From assembly GCF_030580655.1 (NCBI RefSeq), contig NZ_JAUQTB010000016.1, forward strand, positions 1 through 64,000: a stretch of DNA of 64,000 nucleotides. Reading direction: 5' to 3'. The notes below the pieces were generated by a model that made no database searches, had not been told where the DNA came from, and was given only the letters and a program-made list of their open reading frames with translations. Both the position numbers and the translations under genes were made by a program. Below are positions 50,554 through 59,110 of the stretch, in pieces (positions within the stretch are counted from its first letter, which is position 1; each line of letters starts with the position of its first letter). Source of the stretch: Paenibacillus lacisoli (GTDB lineage Bacteria > Bacillota > Bacilli > Paenibacillales > Paenibacillaceae).

Positions 50554-50774
50554 GATAATGAACGATAACTTAGATGTGCAGATTCCTCGGTGCCGATATC
50601 ATTGAGCAGACCAATCACCTTATCCGGTATGGTGTACCGCTGATTCAGATATCGCAGGGCAGCAGCCAGTTCACCATCGGCACCGCCGTACTGCTCAAGC
50701 AGCAGTTTCGCCATGTGGGGATCACATTTGCTGACCCGTACTGGGTACTGCAGCTTTTTCTCATAAATCCACAT
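50508..50774 (-). CDS. cotJC: CotJC, N-terminal part, running into prophage sequence
   Basis: First 64 codons of the spore-coat manganese-catalase gene: MWIYEKKLQYPVRVSKCDPH through VIGLLNDIGTEE, then a switch to prophage-coded SAHLSYRSLSQARGSFGNNL and a stop at 50508. AGGAGGG precedes the ATG. Native cotJC sequence ends at about 50583-50588; the rest is at 113-490. The break falls between E64 and H67 of the metal-binding E-x-x-H motif. Without excision only an 88-residue inactive product is made. Confidence 0.93.
   Translation of the reverse strand: MWIYEKKLQYPVRVSKCDPHMAKLLLEQYGGADGELAAALRYLNQRYTIPDKVIGLLNDIGTEESAHLSYRSLSQARGSFGNNLRSNL
50572..50593. other. Right prophage/host junction (attR)
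   Basis: Imperfect copy of 480-501 (see the left junction). Prophage sequence, including the recombinase 3' end 19 bases away, lies left; cotJC lies right. Confidence 0.8.
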
Positions 50775-50796
50775 GCATTTCCCTCCTCTTCGTCAG

Positions 50797-51075
50797 CTAT
50801 ACCTGCCAAGGCCAAGGGCTCTGGCTCCATTCCCACGGACACTTGGAAAACGCATGACCAAAATGCATCAGCGGTCCATAGAGAAGCTGAAACTGATTGG
50901 CTACCTTCATTCTCTCCTGGGTAAACTGGTTATACTGCTCAATGGCTTTGAGATCGTTGGGATGCGTATCCAGATACAAATTAAGCTCTACCAGCACAAA
51001 ATCCAGCGTCTGCAGCTGCTCCAGCAGCTGATAATACTGCTCATCACACGGCACCGGCTTACCTGCTTCCATCAT
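50797..51075 (-). CDS. cotJB: Spore-coat protein CotJB
   Basis: 92 residues from ATG 51075, which overlaps the cotJA stop (ATGA). QLQTLDFVLVELNLYLDTHP and the Cys/Trp-rich end CPWEWSQSPWPWQ are typical. Part of the cotJA-B-C operon made in the mother cell (SigE) during sporulation. Confidence 0.9.
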   Translation of the reverse strand: MMEAGKPVPCDEQYYQLLEQLQTLDFVLVELNLYLDTHPNDLKAIEQYNQFTQERMKVANQFQLLYGPLMHFGHAFSKCPWEWSQSPWPWQV

Positions 51076-51305
51076 ACGCCCTCCTCCTCTTGCCGCGGTC
51101 CGGCCGGTGCCGGATAAGGGCTGTAGAAGGCAGGCCACAGCGTTCCCAGCCTTAATGCCTCCTGTGGACTGAATTGCGGAAGGCCTGGCGGCTGGAATCG
51201 GACGAACAGATTTGGCGGCACGTTATACGTCTTGATCCGAATCGGGGGGCAAGGATCAAACGGACCTACAAAAGGTGCATACTCCCGAAATTGCGAAGGC
51301 TGCAT
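51072..51305 (-). CDS. cotJA: Spore-coat-associated protein CotJA
   Basis: 77 residues, Pro/Phe-rich (YAPFVGPFDPCPPIRIKTYN; LFVRFQPPGLPQFSPQEALR), with SPYPAPAG near the end; these are the CotJA hallmarks. AAAGGAGG upstream. Head of the operon; a SigE-type promoter is expected in 51306-51370, but I could not fix its boxes. Confidence 0.9.
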   Translation of the reverse strand: MQPSQFREYAPFVGPFDPCPPIRIKTYNVPPNLFVRFQPPGLPQFSPQEALRLGTLWPAFYSPYPAPAGPRQEEEGV

Positions 51306-51390
51306 AACAGGGTCCTCCTTTACTCATTCTGACTTTATAACATGCATATGAGGAAAGGGCCCGATTTCGAACCAGATTTTGTAGAAAACA

Positions 51391-51426
51391 AAAACTCCCT
51401 GCCGCCGCATAACTGGCAGCAGGGAG
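51391..51426 (-). terminator. Terminator of the CNNM/CBS transporter gene
   Basis: CTCCCTGC (51395-51402) pairs with GCAGGGAG (51419-51426); on the minus strand TTTTTGTTTTC follows. It separates this gene from cotJA. Confidence 0.87.
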
Positions 51427-51486
51427 CTCCGTTTGTCCACCCGATTGTGCTTATGTAATTCTACAATTCCATAAGTCCATGAGATG

Positions 51487-52866
51487 CTAATCGGTCAGCG
51501 CCGTGTTCTCCTCCAGATTCTCTTCATTCTCCTGTTCAGCTCCGAGGCGCATGCCCGGTGTCCGGTGAATGACCACACGCATAATACGAAGGCGTGAGGC
51601 TTCACCCACCTCGAAGATTACACCAGCATGTTCGACCTTTTTACCCTTGGCAGGGTTGCCCTCTAACTCCTTGAACAGCCACCCTCCAATCGAATCGACC
51701 TCATCGTCTTCAATCGCGATGCCGGTCAGATCATTCACGTCCTCAATAAGCATCCTGCCGTCTACGGAAATCGTATCTTCATTAATTTCGACACTCGGAC
51801 GCTCATCCTCGAATTCATCGTAGAGATCCCCTACAATCTCTTCAAGGATCTCTTCTGCTGTCAGCAGGCCCGCTGTACCGCCATACTCATCGACCACCAG
51901 CGTCAGCTGGGAATGCTTGCTTTGCATGAGACGCAGCACATGACTGACCTCCATCGATTCCGGCACATTGAGGATCGGACGCACCAGGGAAGCGAGATCC
52001 TGCTGCTTGTCCGGATCGGCGAGCAGCAGGTCGGTAATATGAATGAAGCCGACAATCTGGTCCTTATCCTCGAAAGCCACCGGGTACCGCGAGTGTTTGG
52101 TCTCGCTGATAATCCGCAGGTTCTCTTCCAGCGGCAGATTGGTATACAGACAGTCCATATCCGTTCGGGGCAGCATAATCTCACGAGCAAGGAGATCCGA
52201 GAAATCGAAGATGTTATCCATCAGCTTGATCTCGTCCTTATCGATAACGCCGCTCTTCGCACTCTGATTCATTAGAATCCGGATTTCCTCCTCCGAGTGA
52301 GCCGCTTCCGCCTCACTGGCAGGCTGAATACCGAAGATGCGCAGCAGACCGTTGGCCGATGCGTTCAGCACCCAGATTACCGGCAGAAACACCCGGTAGA
52401 ACAGCAGCAGCGGAGCAGACAGCCCTAGAGCGACCCCTTCTGTTTTCTGGATCGCCAGTGATTTTGGCGCAAGCTCCCCCAGTACGATATGCAGGAAGGT
52501 AATTACACAGAAGCCAATTACGACGGATACCGTAGTAATAATCCCCTGATCCTGTACACCCAGACGGTACATCAGCGGCTCCACGAGCAGCTCGGATACC
52601 GCAGGTTCACCGAGCCAGCCGAGTCCCAGGGATGTCAGCGTAATACCCAGCTGGGTGGCTGACAGGTACGCATCCAGCTTACGGTTTACGGTTAATGCGT
52701 AGCTCGCCAGCTTATTGCCTTCCGACTGCAGCTGCGTGAGCCGGGAATGCCTTACTTTGACCAATGAGAACTCCGCAGCGACAAATACACCGTTCAGGAA
52801 AACCAATAATAAGACCAAAAACAAATTTAGAAATAGCTCTCCGGGGTGAAATTCGGTATGCGACAA
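51487..52866 (-). CDS. CNNM/CBS/CorC-type membrane protein (hemolysin family)
   Basis: 459 residues. DUF21 (CNNM) membrane domain with four hydrophobic segments in residues about 8-190 (LNLFLVLLLVFLNGVFVAAE; QLGITLTSLGLGWLGEPAVS), a pair of CBS domains at about 215-340 (PRTDMDCLYTNLPLEE; TLVVDEYGGTAGLLTAEEIL), and a CorC_HlyC domain at the end (SVDGRMLIEDVNDLTGI). Members export or sense Mg2+ or other divalent cations. AATCGT-rich leader; GGGGAATCC site is weak. Confidence 0.85.
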   Translation of the reverse strand: MSHTEFHPGELFLNLFLVLLLVFLNGVFVAAEFSLVKVRHSRLTQLQSEGNKLASYALTVNRKLDAYLSATQLGITLTSLGLGWLGEPAVSELLVEPLMYRLGVQDQGIITTVSVVIGFCVITFLHIVLGELAPKSLAIQKTEGVALGLSAPLLLFYRVFLPVIWVLNASANGLLRIFGIQPASEAEAAHSEEEIRILMNQSAKSGVIDKDEIKLMDNIFDFSDLLAREIMLPRTDMDCLYTNLPLEENLRIISETKHSRYPVAFEDKDQIVGFIHITDLLLADPDKQQDLASLVRPILNVPESMEVSHVLRLMQSKHSQLTLVVDEYGGTAGLLTAEEILEEIVGDLYDEFEDERPSVEINEDTISVDGRMLIEDVNDLTGIAIEDDEVDSIGGWLFKELEGNPAKGKKVEHAGVIFEVGEASRLRIMRVVIHRTPGMRLGAEQENEENLEENTALTD

Positions 52867-52882
52867 TTGGGATTCCCCATTT

Positions 52883-54028
52883 CTATAGTGTTATGGCTTT
52901 CCTTGTTTTGAAATCGACCCCTTTGTAGTACATATCCTGTACGAGCAGGTTAGGGCCGCAGCAGCCGGCTGCATCACAATGGCAGTTCACCGTCTGGTTC
53001 AACGGGTGGCGGTCTCTCCATTCTGCAAAAATATCGTCCAGCCGGTCCTCACGAATGTTACCGAATGACGGGATGTCAGCGAAATCTGTTACATATACGT
53101 TTCCCGTAAACATATTCACGTTCACCCGGTTTCGTCCATCCGGATCGTTACGGACCGTAACCATAGGTTCCGCATGCAGACGACGGATCAGCTCCAGATC
53201 CTCAGCCCTGCTGGAGCATGCGAAGAACGGCAGTGTGCCGAACAGCATCCACATGTCCGGATCCCGGACATCCAGCAGACCATGAATCGCACGGCGCATA
53301 TCGTCCAAAGAGAGAACCGGCAGGGAGGAAGCGAAGTTGGAGGCATACATCGGATGTACCTCATGGCGCTGGCAGCCCATTTCACGGACCAGCTGATGAA
53401 TACCGTCCAGTTTCTCATGCGTCCGGTAATTAATCATCGTCTCTGCTGAAATGAACATGCCCATCTCGCTTAACCGTCGTGCGTTCTCCATCATCTTGTC
53501 GTACATACGCGCAGCGACATCCCGGGAAACCGGGCGGCCTGTATTTGCGAAACCAACCGTATGGAAATCATCCGCATTCAGATAATTGAATGAAATATGC
53601 ATGACATCCAGGTAGGGAAGCAGCTTCTCGTATCTGCCAATGTCGAGCGTCAGGTTGGAGTTGATCTGTGAACGGATTCCCCGTTCCCTTGCATATTTCA
53701 GGAGCGGGACGATAACTTCATCCACCGTTTTTTCCAGCATGGAAGGCTCCCCGCCTGTCAGACTGATCGTCTGCAGATGCTCTACCTCATCAAGTCTCTG
53801 AAGCATCTGGGACAGCGGAAGGAACGGAGCCTCCTTCATCGTCAGCATATCGCCGACTGCGCAGTGCTCACAGCGCATATTGCATAAATGCGTAACCGTC
53901 ATTTCCACACTGGTCAGTACATGCTTGCCATGTACACGCAGTGAGCCAATCGGATCCCAGGGATCGTTGCTCGGGGAAAGGGGCTGCACGGGAAAACTAT
54001 TTTCTTGTAAAACCGTCATTCTGTTCAC
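52883..54028 (-). CDS. yfkAB: Radical SAM protein, YfkAB type
   Basis: 381 residues. The Fe4S4 motif C-x3-C-x2-C lies at C49, C53, C56 (THLCNMRCEHCAVGDML). A second Cys cluster near the end (CHCDAAGCCG) marks the 'CxCxxxxC' subgroup. Substrate unknown. GGTGAAC-type ribosome-binding site upstream of the ATG. Confidence 0.82.
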   Translation of the reverse strand: MNRMTVLQENSFPVQPLSPSNDPWDPIGSLRVHGKHVLTSVEMTVTHLCNMRCEHCAVGDMLTMKEAPFLPLSQMLQRLDEVEHLQTISLTGGEPSMLEKTVDEVIVPLLKYARERGIRSQINSNLTLDIGRYEKLLPYLDVMHISFNYLNADDFHTVGFANTGRPVSRDVAARMYDKMMENARRLSEMGMFISAETMINYRTHEKLDGIHQLVREMGCQRHEVHPMYASNFASSLPVLSLDDMRRAIHGLLDVRDPDMWMLFGTLPFFACSSRAEDLELIRRLHAEPMVTVRNDPDGRNRVNVNMFTGNVYVTDFADIPSFGNIREDRLDDIFAEWRDRHPLNQTVNCHCDAAGCCGPNLLVQDMYYKGVDFKTRKAITL

Positions 54029-54171
54029 CTTTTTCTTAATATTAACCTAAATTGATGTCGTTATTATCATAACATGCTCCAAGTAAAACAGCACCCGGAT
54101 CACCTCCATCGTCTCGGGGTTCTCCAGGTGCGGTGTCAGGCCTCCAATGTCATCAGGCCTTAGGCAGCAGC

Positions 54172-55272
54172 CTATCCTCGCTGCAGCATTTCATTATGTA
54201 TGCCGGGAATATCAGTAATAATAATGGACAGTGCTGTCGATAAATCGATTTCGTATGGCGGCACTTCCTGACCGTTCCGGTCCTTGAATACCCGGATCAC
54301 CGGCCGCTGCGGGATCTGGTGATGGATGCGGACCACGACACCGGTCTCACCTGTACTTAGTGTAACCGTCAATCCCAGCGGATAAATCGCAACACAATCT
54401 CTGAATCGTTCCAGCATGCTCTGTTCATACAGCGTCCCTGAGCCGGCGTACAGACTCTCGACTGCCTTATGCGGCAGCAGACCAGGGCGATACACACGGT
54501 TAGCTGTCATGGCATCGTAGGAATCAGCGAGGGCCACCCACTTGGCATACTCATGGATCTCGTCCTTCTTGAATCCGTTTGGATATCCGCTGCCATTCAG
54601 GCGTTCATGGTGCTGCAGCGCGCAGACCGCAGACACGAGCGGGATCCCGGGCTCACTCCGCAGAATCTCAAAGCCAATCTTCGTATGTGCCTGAACATGC
54701 TTGAATTCCTCATCCGTCAGCTTGCCGGGCTTCTGCAGGATGTGGGAAGGGATCTGCATTTTCCCGATATCGTGAAGCAGTGCACCGAGCCCCAGCTCTA
54801 GGAGCTGTTTCTTGTTGTAGCCATTCGCCAGGCCAAGCACCAGCGTGTACAGACAGACGTTAAGCGAATGATCAAAAAGGCTGAAATCCGTTGATTTCAT
54901 ATCCTGAAGCATAATCATCGTATCATCCCTGCTTCCGATGTCATCCAGTATAGACTCCATCATTTGGCCAAATGCCGCTCCAAGGTGATAGGCACGATTG
55001 CTTACAAATCCCTTGGGAACCATATTAAATTCCCTCTTGATCACAGATAATGCCTTTAGACGGGTCTCCTCATGAATAAGCTCCGGCACATGAACGTCCT
55101 CTGTCAATGCATCTTCTATATAGATGTAGCCGATTCCCAACTGGCAGAGCCGTGAGATTAACTTATCAGTCAGTTCCACACCCGCTGCCAGCAGGACCAG
55201 CCCATCTTCAGTATATATTTTTTTGCCCAGCTTCATGCCGGATTGCAGTGACGTAACTGGTACTAGACGCAA
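54172..55272 (-). CDS. HD-GYP domain protein (probable c-di-GMP phosphodiesterase)
   Basis: 366 residues from TTG 55272 (GGGAGAGGG upstream); the ATG at 55347 would prefix 25 poor residues. N-terminal 110 residues hold a beta-rich part; the HD-GYP core shows HSLNVCLYTLVLGLANGYNK, ALLHDIGKMQIPSHIL and HERLNGSGYPNGF (H-H-E and G-Y-P). Closely like the HD-GYP protein at 57767-58825 in start and layout. Confidence 0.85.
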   Translation of the reverse strand: MRLVPVTSLQSGMKLGKKIYTEDGLVLLAAGVELTDKLISRLCQLGIGYIYIEDALTEDVHVPELIHEETRLKALSVIKREFNMVPKGFVSNRAYHLGAAFGQMMESILDDIGSRDDTMIMLQDMKSTDFSLFDHSLNVCLYTLVLGLANGYNKKQLLELGLGALLHDIGKMQIPSHILQKPGKLTDEEFKHVQAHTKIGFEILRSEPGIPLVSAVCALQHHERLNGSGYPNGFKKDEIHEYAKWVALADSYDAMTANRVYRPGLLPHKAVESLYAGSGTLYEQSMLERFRDCVAIYPLGLTVTLSTGETGVVVRIHHQIPQRPVIRVFKDRNGQEVPPYEIDLSTALSIIITDIPGIHNEMLQRG

Positions 55273-55384
55273 ACTAAACCCTCTCCCTCTGACGCCATGG
55301 ATGACTGATGATCCATCTTGTGTCGGTCTTTCGCTCGATATAAACATGGATCTGAAAGAGAATTCCGCTTACACTGCAATAGGG

Positions 55385-56821
55385 TTATTCCTTCCGTTCC
55401 ATCCAGCGCTGCTCAAAACACTGTTCCAATGCCAATGGCCGTTTCAGTTCCTCTTCCAGCAGGTTGCCCAAAAACTCGGGCAGGCGCAGAGAAACATCCC
55501 TCCCCTTGGCCAGCTCCTCATAACCCACCTTGAAAGTAAACATATCCAGCGTCCCAATCAGATAGCTGCCTTCATCCTGCACAACCTGTCCCTGAATGGT
55601 TATCTCCGTTATTTTATCATAGGAAGGGCGATTTTCGTCATATTTTATCTGTATGCCATCGACACATATCGACCCAAGGACTTTGCCGCGGAAACCAAAG
55701 CCAATAATCGCGCGATCCGTGAATTCTGGGAGGAGGCTCTCCTCAAGGGTTCGTCGCAGTTCTCTTCCGGTCAGCAGCATGGTACAGGTGTTGATAGGCG
55801 AAGGACACAGCTGATGCAAAAGCCCTTTACTCACGTCTCCCTCCGGCAGAGGACCAAGCAGCTGCCCTGCATTGACTACGGAAGCAGGAGCACCTGTAAA
55901 ATGGCGGACAGCCTGGGCAAGCAGATTGCCGAATGGAGATTCCCGTCGCGTATTCACAGGCAGTTCCCGGTCCGTAATTACGATCGTGCCTGACAGGGCC
56001 TGCTCTGCCTGCTGGCGATGGGTCAGCAGCGCAGCTGTTACGTTCTCCTCCAGCAGATCAGGCACCACTTCCAGGCAGGTGCCCTGTACCAAGCGGTATG
56101 ACGCCGCCCCGCCTGCTTTCTCCAGCGTCATGGTCCCCAGCCAGCGGCCGAACTTGCCGGCTGCCCCGATCACAGTGCTGCCGGCAATCAGCGGGTCCTG
56201 CAGCAAATGATGAGTATGGGCGCCCAATATGACATCAATGCCCGATATGCTGCTGCTGATCTTCTGGTCAGACGATAGCCCGAGGTGGGACATCACAACA
56301 ATCAGGTCCACCTGACCCCGAATTTCCCGGACCTGGCGGGCAAGGGTCTCATATGGATTTAGCGTGCTCCAGCCCAACAGCTCATAGAACGTGCTAAAAG
56401 GAGCTGTAGCTCCGAGCAGGCCGATTTTAATTCCATTTTTATCGATAATGGCATATTCCGACATCCATGACGGCGTTTTGCCCGTTGACAGTTCTACGAA
56501 ATTTCCGCAGACGACAGGGCATTGAATCCCCGCATAAGCCAGCTGAAGCTCCTCCGGAGTGAAGGTCAGCCCTTCGTTGTTACCAATCGTTATGGCATCA
56601 TATCCAGTCAAATTCAATATATCGACGTTGGCACTGCCCATAGTACCCTCGGTCTCTACAGCTGCACGATCCATATGATCGCCGATATCCAGCACGAGAA
56701 CCGGACCGGCAGCCTTCGTCTTCTCAGCTTCTATCATGGCAGCAAGGGAAGGAACATGTTCGAAGTGACTGTGAATATCGTTAGTATGCAAAATGGTAAG
56801 GGTCTCAGGTGCTGTATTCAT
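55385..56821 (-). CDS. 5'-nucleotidase/UDP-sugar hydrolase type metallophosphatase (YunD-like)
   Basis: 478 residues from ATG 56821 (GGAGGG upstream). Metallophosphoesterase part: ILHTNDIHSHFEH, LDIGDHMDRAAVE, GNNEGLTF, VVMSHLGLS and GAHTHHLLQDP bind two metals. The C-terminal 5_nucleotid_C part begins near residue 290 (ESPFGNLLAQAVRHFTG). No signal peptide, so cytoplasmic like YunD. Confidence 0.87.
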   Translation of the reverse strand: MNTAPETLTILHTNDIHSHFEHVPSLAAMIEAEKTKAAGPVLVLDIGDHMDRAAVETEGTMGSANVDILNLTGYDAITIGNNEGLTFTPEELQLAYAGIQCPVVCGNFVELSTGKTPSWMSEYAIIDKNGIKIGLLGATAPFSTFYELLGWSTLNPYETLARQVREIRGQVDLIVVMSHLGLSSDQKISSSISGIDVILGAHTHHLLQDPLIAGSTVIGAAGKFGRWLGTMTLEKAGGAASYRLVQGTCLEVVPDLLEENVTAALLTHRQQAEQALSGTIVITDRELPVNTRRESPFGNLLAQAVRHFTGAPASVVNAGQLLGPLPEGDVSKGLLHQLCPSPINTCTMLLTGRELRRTLEESLLPEFTDRAIIGFGFRGKVLGSICVDGIQIKYDENRPSYDKITEITIQGQVVQDEGSYLIGTLDMFTFKVGYEELAKGRDVSLRLPEFLGNLLEEELKRPLALEQCFEQRWMERKE

Positions 56822-56953
56822 CTCAATTCCCTCCTTATAGAAATGTAGAGCTGTAAATCCACCCCTTAGCATAACATTTTCAGAACGATTGTGGTATATT
56901 GTAGGGGTTTATAATCGGTTATAGCTATTCATACACACATGAGGTGAAGTCAC

Positions 56954-57688
56954 TTGAAGCTGCTTATTCATCTATTCGCCGGACTTGCTGAACGGATCGG
57001 CAGTTCCCGTCTTGAATTCCAATACCCAGATACAGCCTGTACAGCAGGCAGTCTAAAAACAAAGCTCGCTGAACAATATCCTGATGCGGCTTCCCTCATC
57101 CGTACTTCGTTCGTTGCTGTTAATCAGGAGTACACACCTGACGCTGCACCGCTTAAGGAAGACGACGAGATCGCTCTCATCCCGCCCGTTTCCGGAGGCA
57201 GCGGAACAGATCCTGACCAGCCCGTTGACCATATAACAGAGGATGGTATGTATGTCATCACCTATCTGCCTCTCTCGGTCGAAGAGGTGACGGGTAAAGT
57301 CATTACAGCCAATCACGGGGCTTCCATCAGCTTCGTCGGAACCACCCGGGAAATGACCGGCAATCAGCGAACCGTCCATCTGGAGTACGAGGCATACATC
57401 CCTATGGCCCTCAAGCAGATGTCTCTGATCGGATCCGAAATCTTCAGCCGCTGGCCGGGTACGCGCTGTGCAATTTCCCATCGTCTGGGCATCGTAGATA
57501 TTGCCGGTATCAGTGTCATTATTGCCATCTCAGCTCCCCATCGTGATACCTGTTACGAGGCGAGCCGTTATGCGATTGAGAGATTGAAGCAGACGGTCCC
57601 GATTTGGAAAAAGGAAATTTGGGAGGATGGTTCGGAGTGGAAGGGTCATCAACTAGGACCATGGGACCCAACTGTAGATCTTTTGTAG
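56954..57688 (+). CDS. moaDE: MoaD-MoaE fusion (molybdopterin synthase)
   Basis: 244 residues from TTG 56954 (GAGGTGA upstream). Residues 1-83 are MoaD, ending in a Gly-Gly (PPVSGGSG, G81-G82) that normally is a free C-terminus for the thiocarboxylate; then a linker and MoaE from about 95 (YVITYLPLSVEEVTGKVITA; VGTTREMTGNQ; HRDTCYEASRYAIERLKQTV; lysines of PIWKKEIW). A MoaX-type fusion of this kind is cut after Gly-Gly in mycobacteria; cutting here is inferred. Confidence 0.9.
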   Translation: MKLLIHLFAGLAERIGSSRLEFQYPDTACTAGSLKTKLAEQYPDAASLIRTSFVAVNQEYTPDAAPLKEDDEIALIPPVSGGSGTDPDQPVDHITEDGMYVITYLPLSVEEVTGKVITANHGASISFVGTTREMTGNQRTVHLEYEAYIPMALKQMSLIGSEIFSRWPGTRCAISHRLGIVDIAGISVIIAISAPHRDTCYEASRYAIERLKQTVPIWKKEIWEDGSEWKGHQLGPWDPTVDLL

Positions 57689-57766
57689 TAAAATGTCGTT
57701 GTAATCCCATAATTTTCTTGGTAAAATATTCTCACTAACTGACTCGCGTAAAAGGTGGTTGTAAGA

Positions 57767-58825
57767 TTGAGAATACATGTGACCGATGCTAAACCCGGGG
57801 ATATCCTGCAAAGCGACACCTACAATTCATTCGGACTGCTTATATTAGGCAAAGGCACAGAATTGAAACCGGATGACCTGGCCAAGTTCCTTCAACACGG
57901 AATTGACTACATTGATGTTGATACAGGTATGGAATCCTCATCTTCTGGTTCAGATCTCGATGATGACGCTTTCTTAATCGAATCATACAGCCGCGTCAAA
58001 CCTCTTTTTCTGGAAGCCTTTGATACGTTTGAGGCTATGTTTGTGGAAGCCGCACAAACAGGGGTATTTGATGAATATATTGTTACCGCAGCGATGATGC
58101 CGTTAACCACAGAGTTAAATAATCATCGCGACGTGGTGTCCCTGCTGCTGCTGTTGGACAAGCGGGATGAATATACCTACAAGCATTCCCTCCAGGTAGG
58201 CGTATTGTCTTATTATATCGCACTCTGGATGGGATACAGTCAGGAAGAAGCATATGTCATTGGCAAGGCAGGATATATGCATGATATCGGCAAGAGCATG
58301 ATTCCTCCCGCCATTCTCAATAAGCCGGGCAAACTTACACCTGATGAATACGAAGAGATGAAACGCCATGCACAGCTGGGGTATGATATTATCCTGAATT
58401 CAACCAATGATGAGATCAGCGCACTCGTTGCTCTGCAGCATCATGAACGCGAGGATGGCAAAGGTTATCCGCACGGGCTCGTAAAAGAACAAATTCATCC
58501 TTATGCGCGGATTGTTGCGGTAGCGGATGTATACAGTGCCATGAGCTCTAATCGGGTCTATCAGAACAAGCAGGAGCTGCTCTCTGTCCTGCGTGAATTG
58601 TACCAATTAAGCTTTGGACAGCTGAATGCTGAAGTGACACAGGCCTTTATTCGTCATATGCTGCCCAACTTTATCGGCAAACGCGTACTGCTCACGAACG
58701 GAGAATCCGGCGTCATTATACATAATAACGCGATTGATTATTTTAGACCGCTGGTCCAGACCGAGAGAGGATTTGTCGACCTGGCGAGCGAACGTTCCTT
58801 GGCCATTGATGAAATTTATATGTAG
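57767..58825 (+). CDS. HD-GYP domain protein (probable c-di-GMP phosphodiesterase)
   Basis: 352 residues from TTG 57767 (AAAGGTGG upstream). RIHVTDAKPGDILQSDTYNS at the start is a beta-rich domain shared with the protein at 54172-55272. HD-GYP core: HSLQVGVLSYYIALWMGYSQ, GYMHDIGKSMIPPAIL, HHEREDGKGYPHGLV. Single gene with a strong terminator after it. Confidence 0.87.
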   Translation: MRIHVTDAKPGDILQSDTYNSFGLLILGKGTELKPDDLAKFLQHGIDYIDVDTGMESSSSGSDLDDDAFLIESYSRVKPLFLEAFDTFEAMFVEAAQTGVFDEYIVTAAMMPLTTELNNHRDVVSLLLLLDKRDEYTYKHSLQVGVLSYYIALWMGYSQEEAYVIGKAGYMHDIGKSMIPPAILNKPGKLTPDEYEEMKRHAQLGYDIILNSTNDEISALVALQHHEREDGKGYPHGLVKEQIHPYARIVAVADVYSAMSSNRVYQNKQELLSVLRELYQLSFGQLNAEVTQAFIRHMLPNFIGKRVLLTNGESGVIIHNNAIDYFRPLVQTERGFVDLASERSLAIDEIYM

Positions 58826-58840
58826 TGGTTAAATAGCACG

Positions 58841-58885
58841 AACAACGGACCCTGACTGCCTTGGCAGCAGGGTCCGTTGTTTTGA
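58841..58885. terminator. Strong terminator after the HD-GYP gene
   Basis: AACAACGGACCCTG (58841-58854) pairs perfectly with CAGGGTCCGTTGTT (58868-58881/2), followed by TTTG on the plus strand. Confidence 0.9.
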
Positions 58886-59001
58886 AAATCAATATGGACG
58901 ATCGCCCTTATGTTAAACGAAAAGCTTGGCTCTTTAGCATTTCAAGTCCGGTGGCAAAAAATGTGTGAAACGTGCTTAGAACAGCGATAGCTTATTAATA
59001 A

Positions 59002-59033
59002 AAGAAGGCGAACTTAAAAAGTTCGCCTTCTTC
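59002..59033 (-). terminator. Terminator of the suf operon
   Basis: GAAGGCGAAC-type arm (59003-59013) pairs with GTTCGCCTTC (59021-59031) around TTAAAA; on the minus strand TTTTATT follows. It ends the sufCDSUB transcript. Between it and sufB the 11-mer AATCGGCACGA occurs twice in tandem. Confidence 0.88.
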
Positions 59034-59110
59034 ATTGGGACTCAAATCTGAATCGGCACGAAATCGGCACGATTATTTATATTACCCGCTAAACCCTAGA
59101 TGTTAAAGGC

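Larger units (their letters stand above)
492..50583. mobile_element. Complete PBSX-type contractile-tail prophage inserted in cotJC, about 50.1 kb
   Basis: The element is bounded by the junction repeats at 480-501 and 50572-50593. It carries a large serine recombinase at the right end, repressor-type genes and operators, replication and recombination genes, a late regulator, terminase, portal, capsid, sheath, tube, tape measure, baseplate, tail fibre, holin and amidase. Gene order follows the PBSX/skin-type myovirus plan. Boundaries are uncertain by a few bases because the exact crossover dinucleotide is not known. The structural and recombinase genes are open throughout. Confidence 0.93.
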
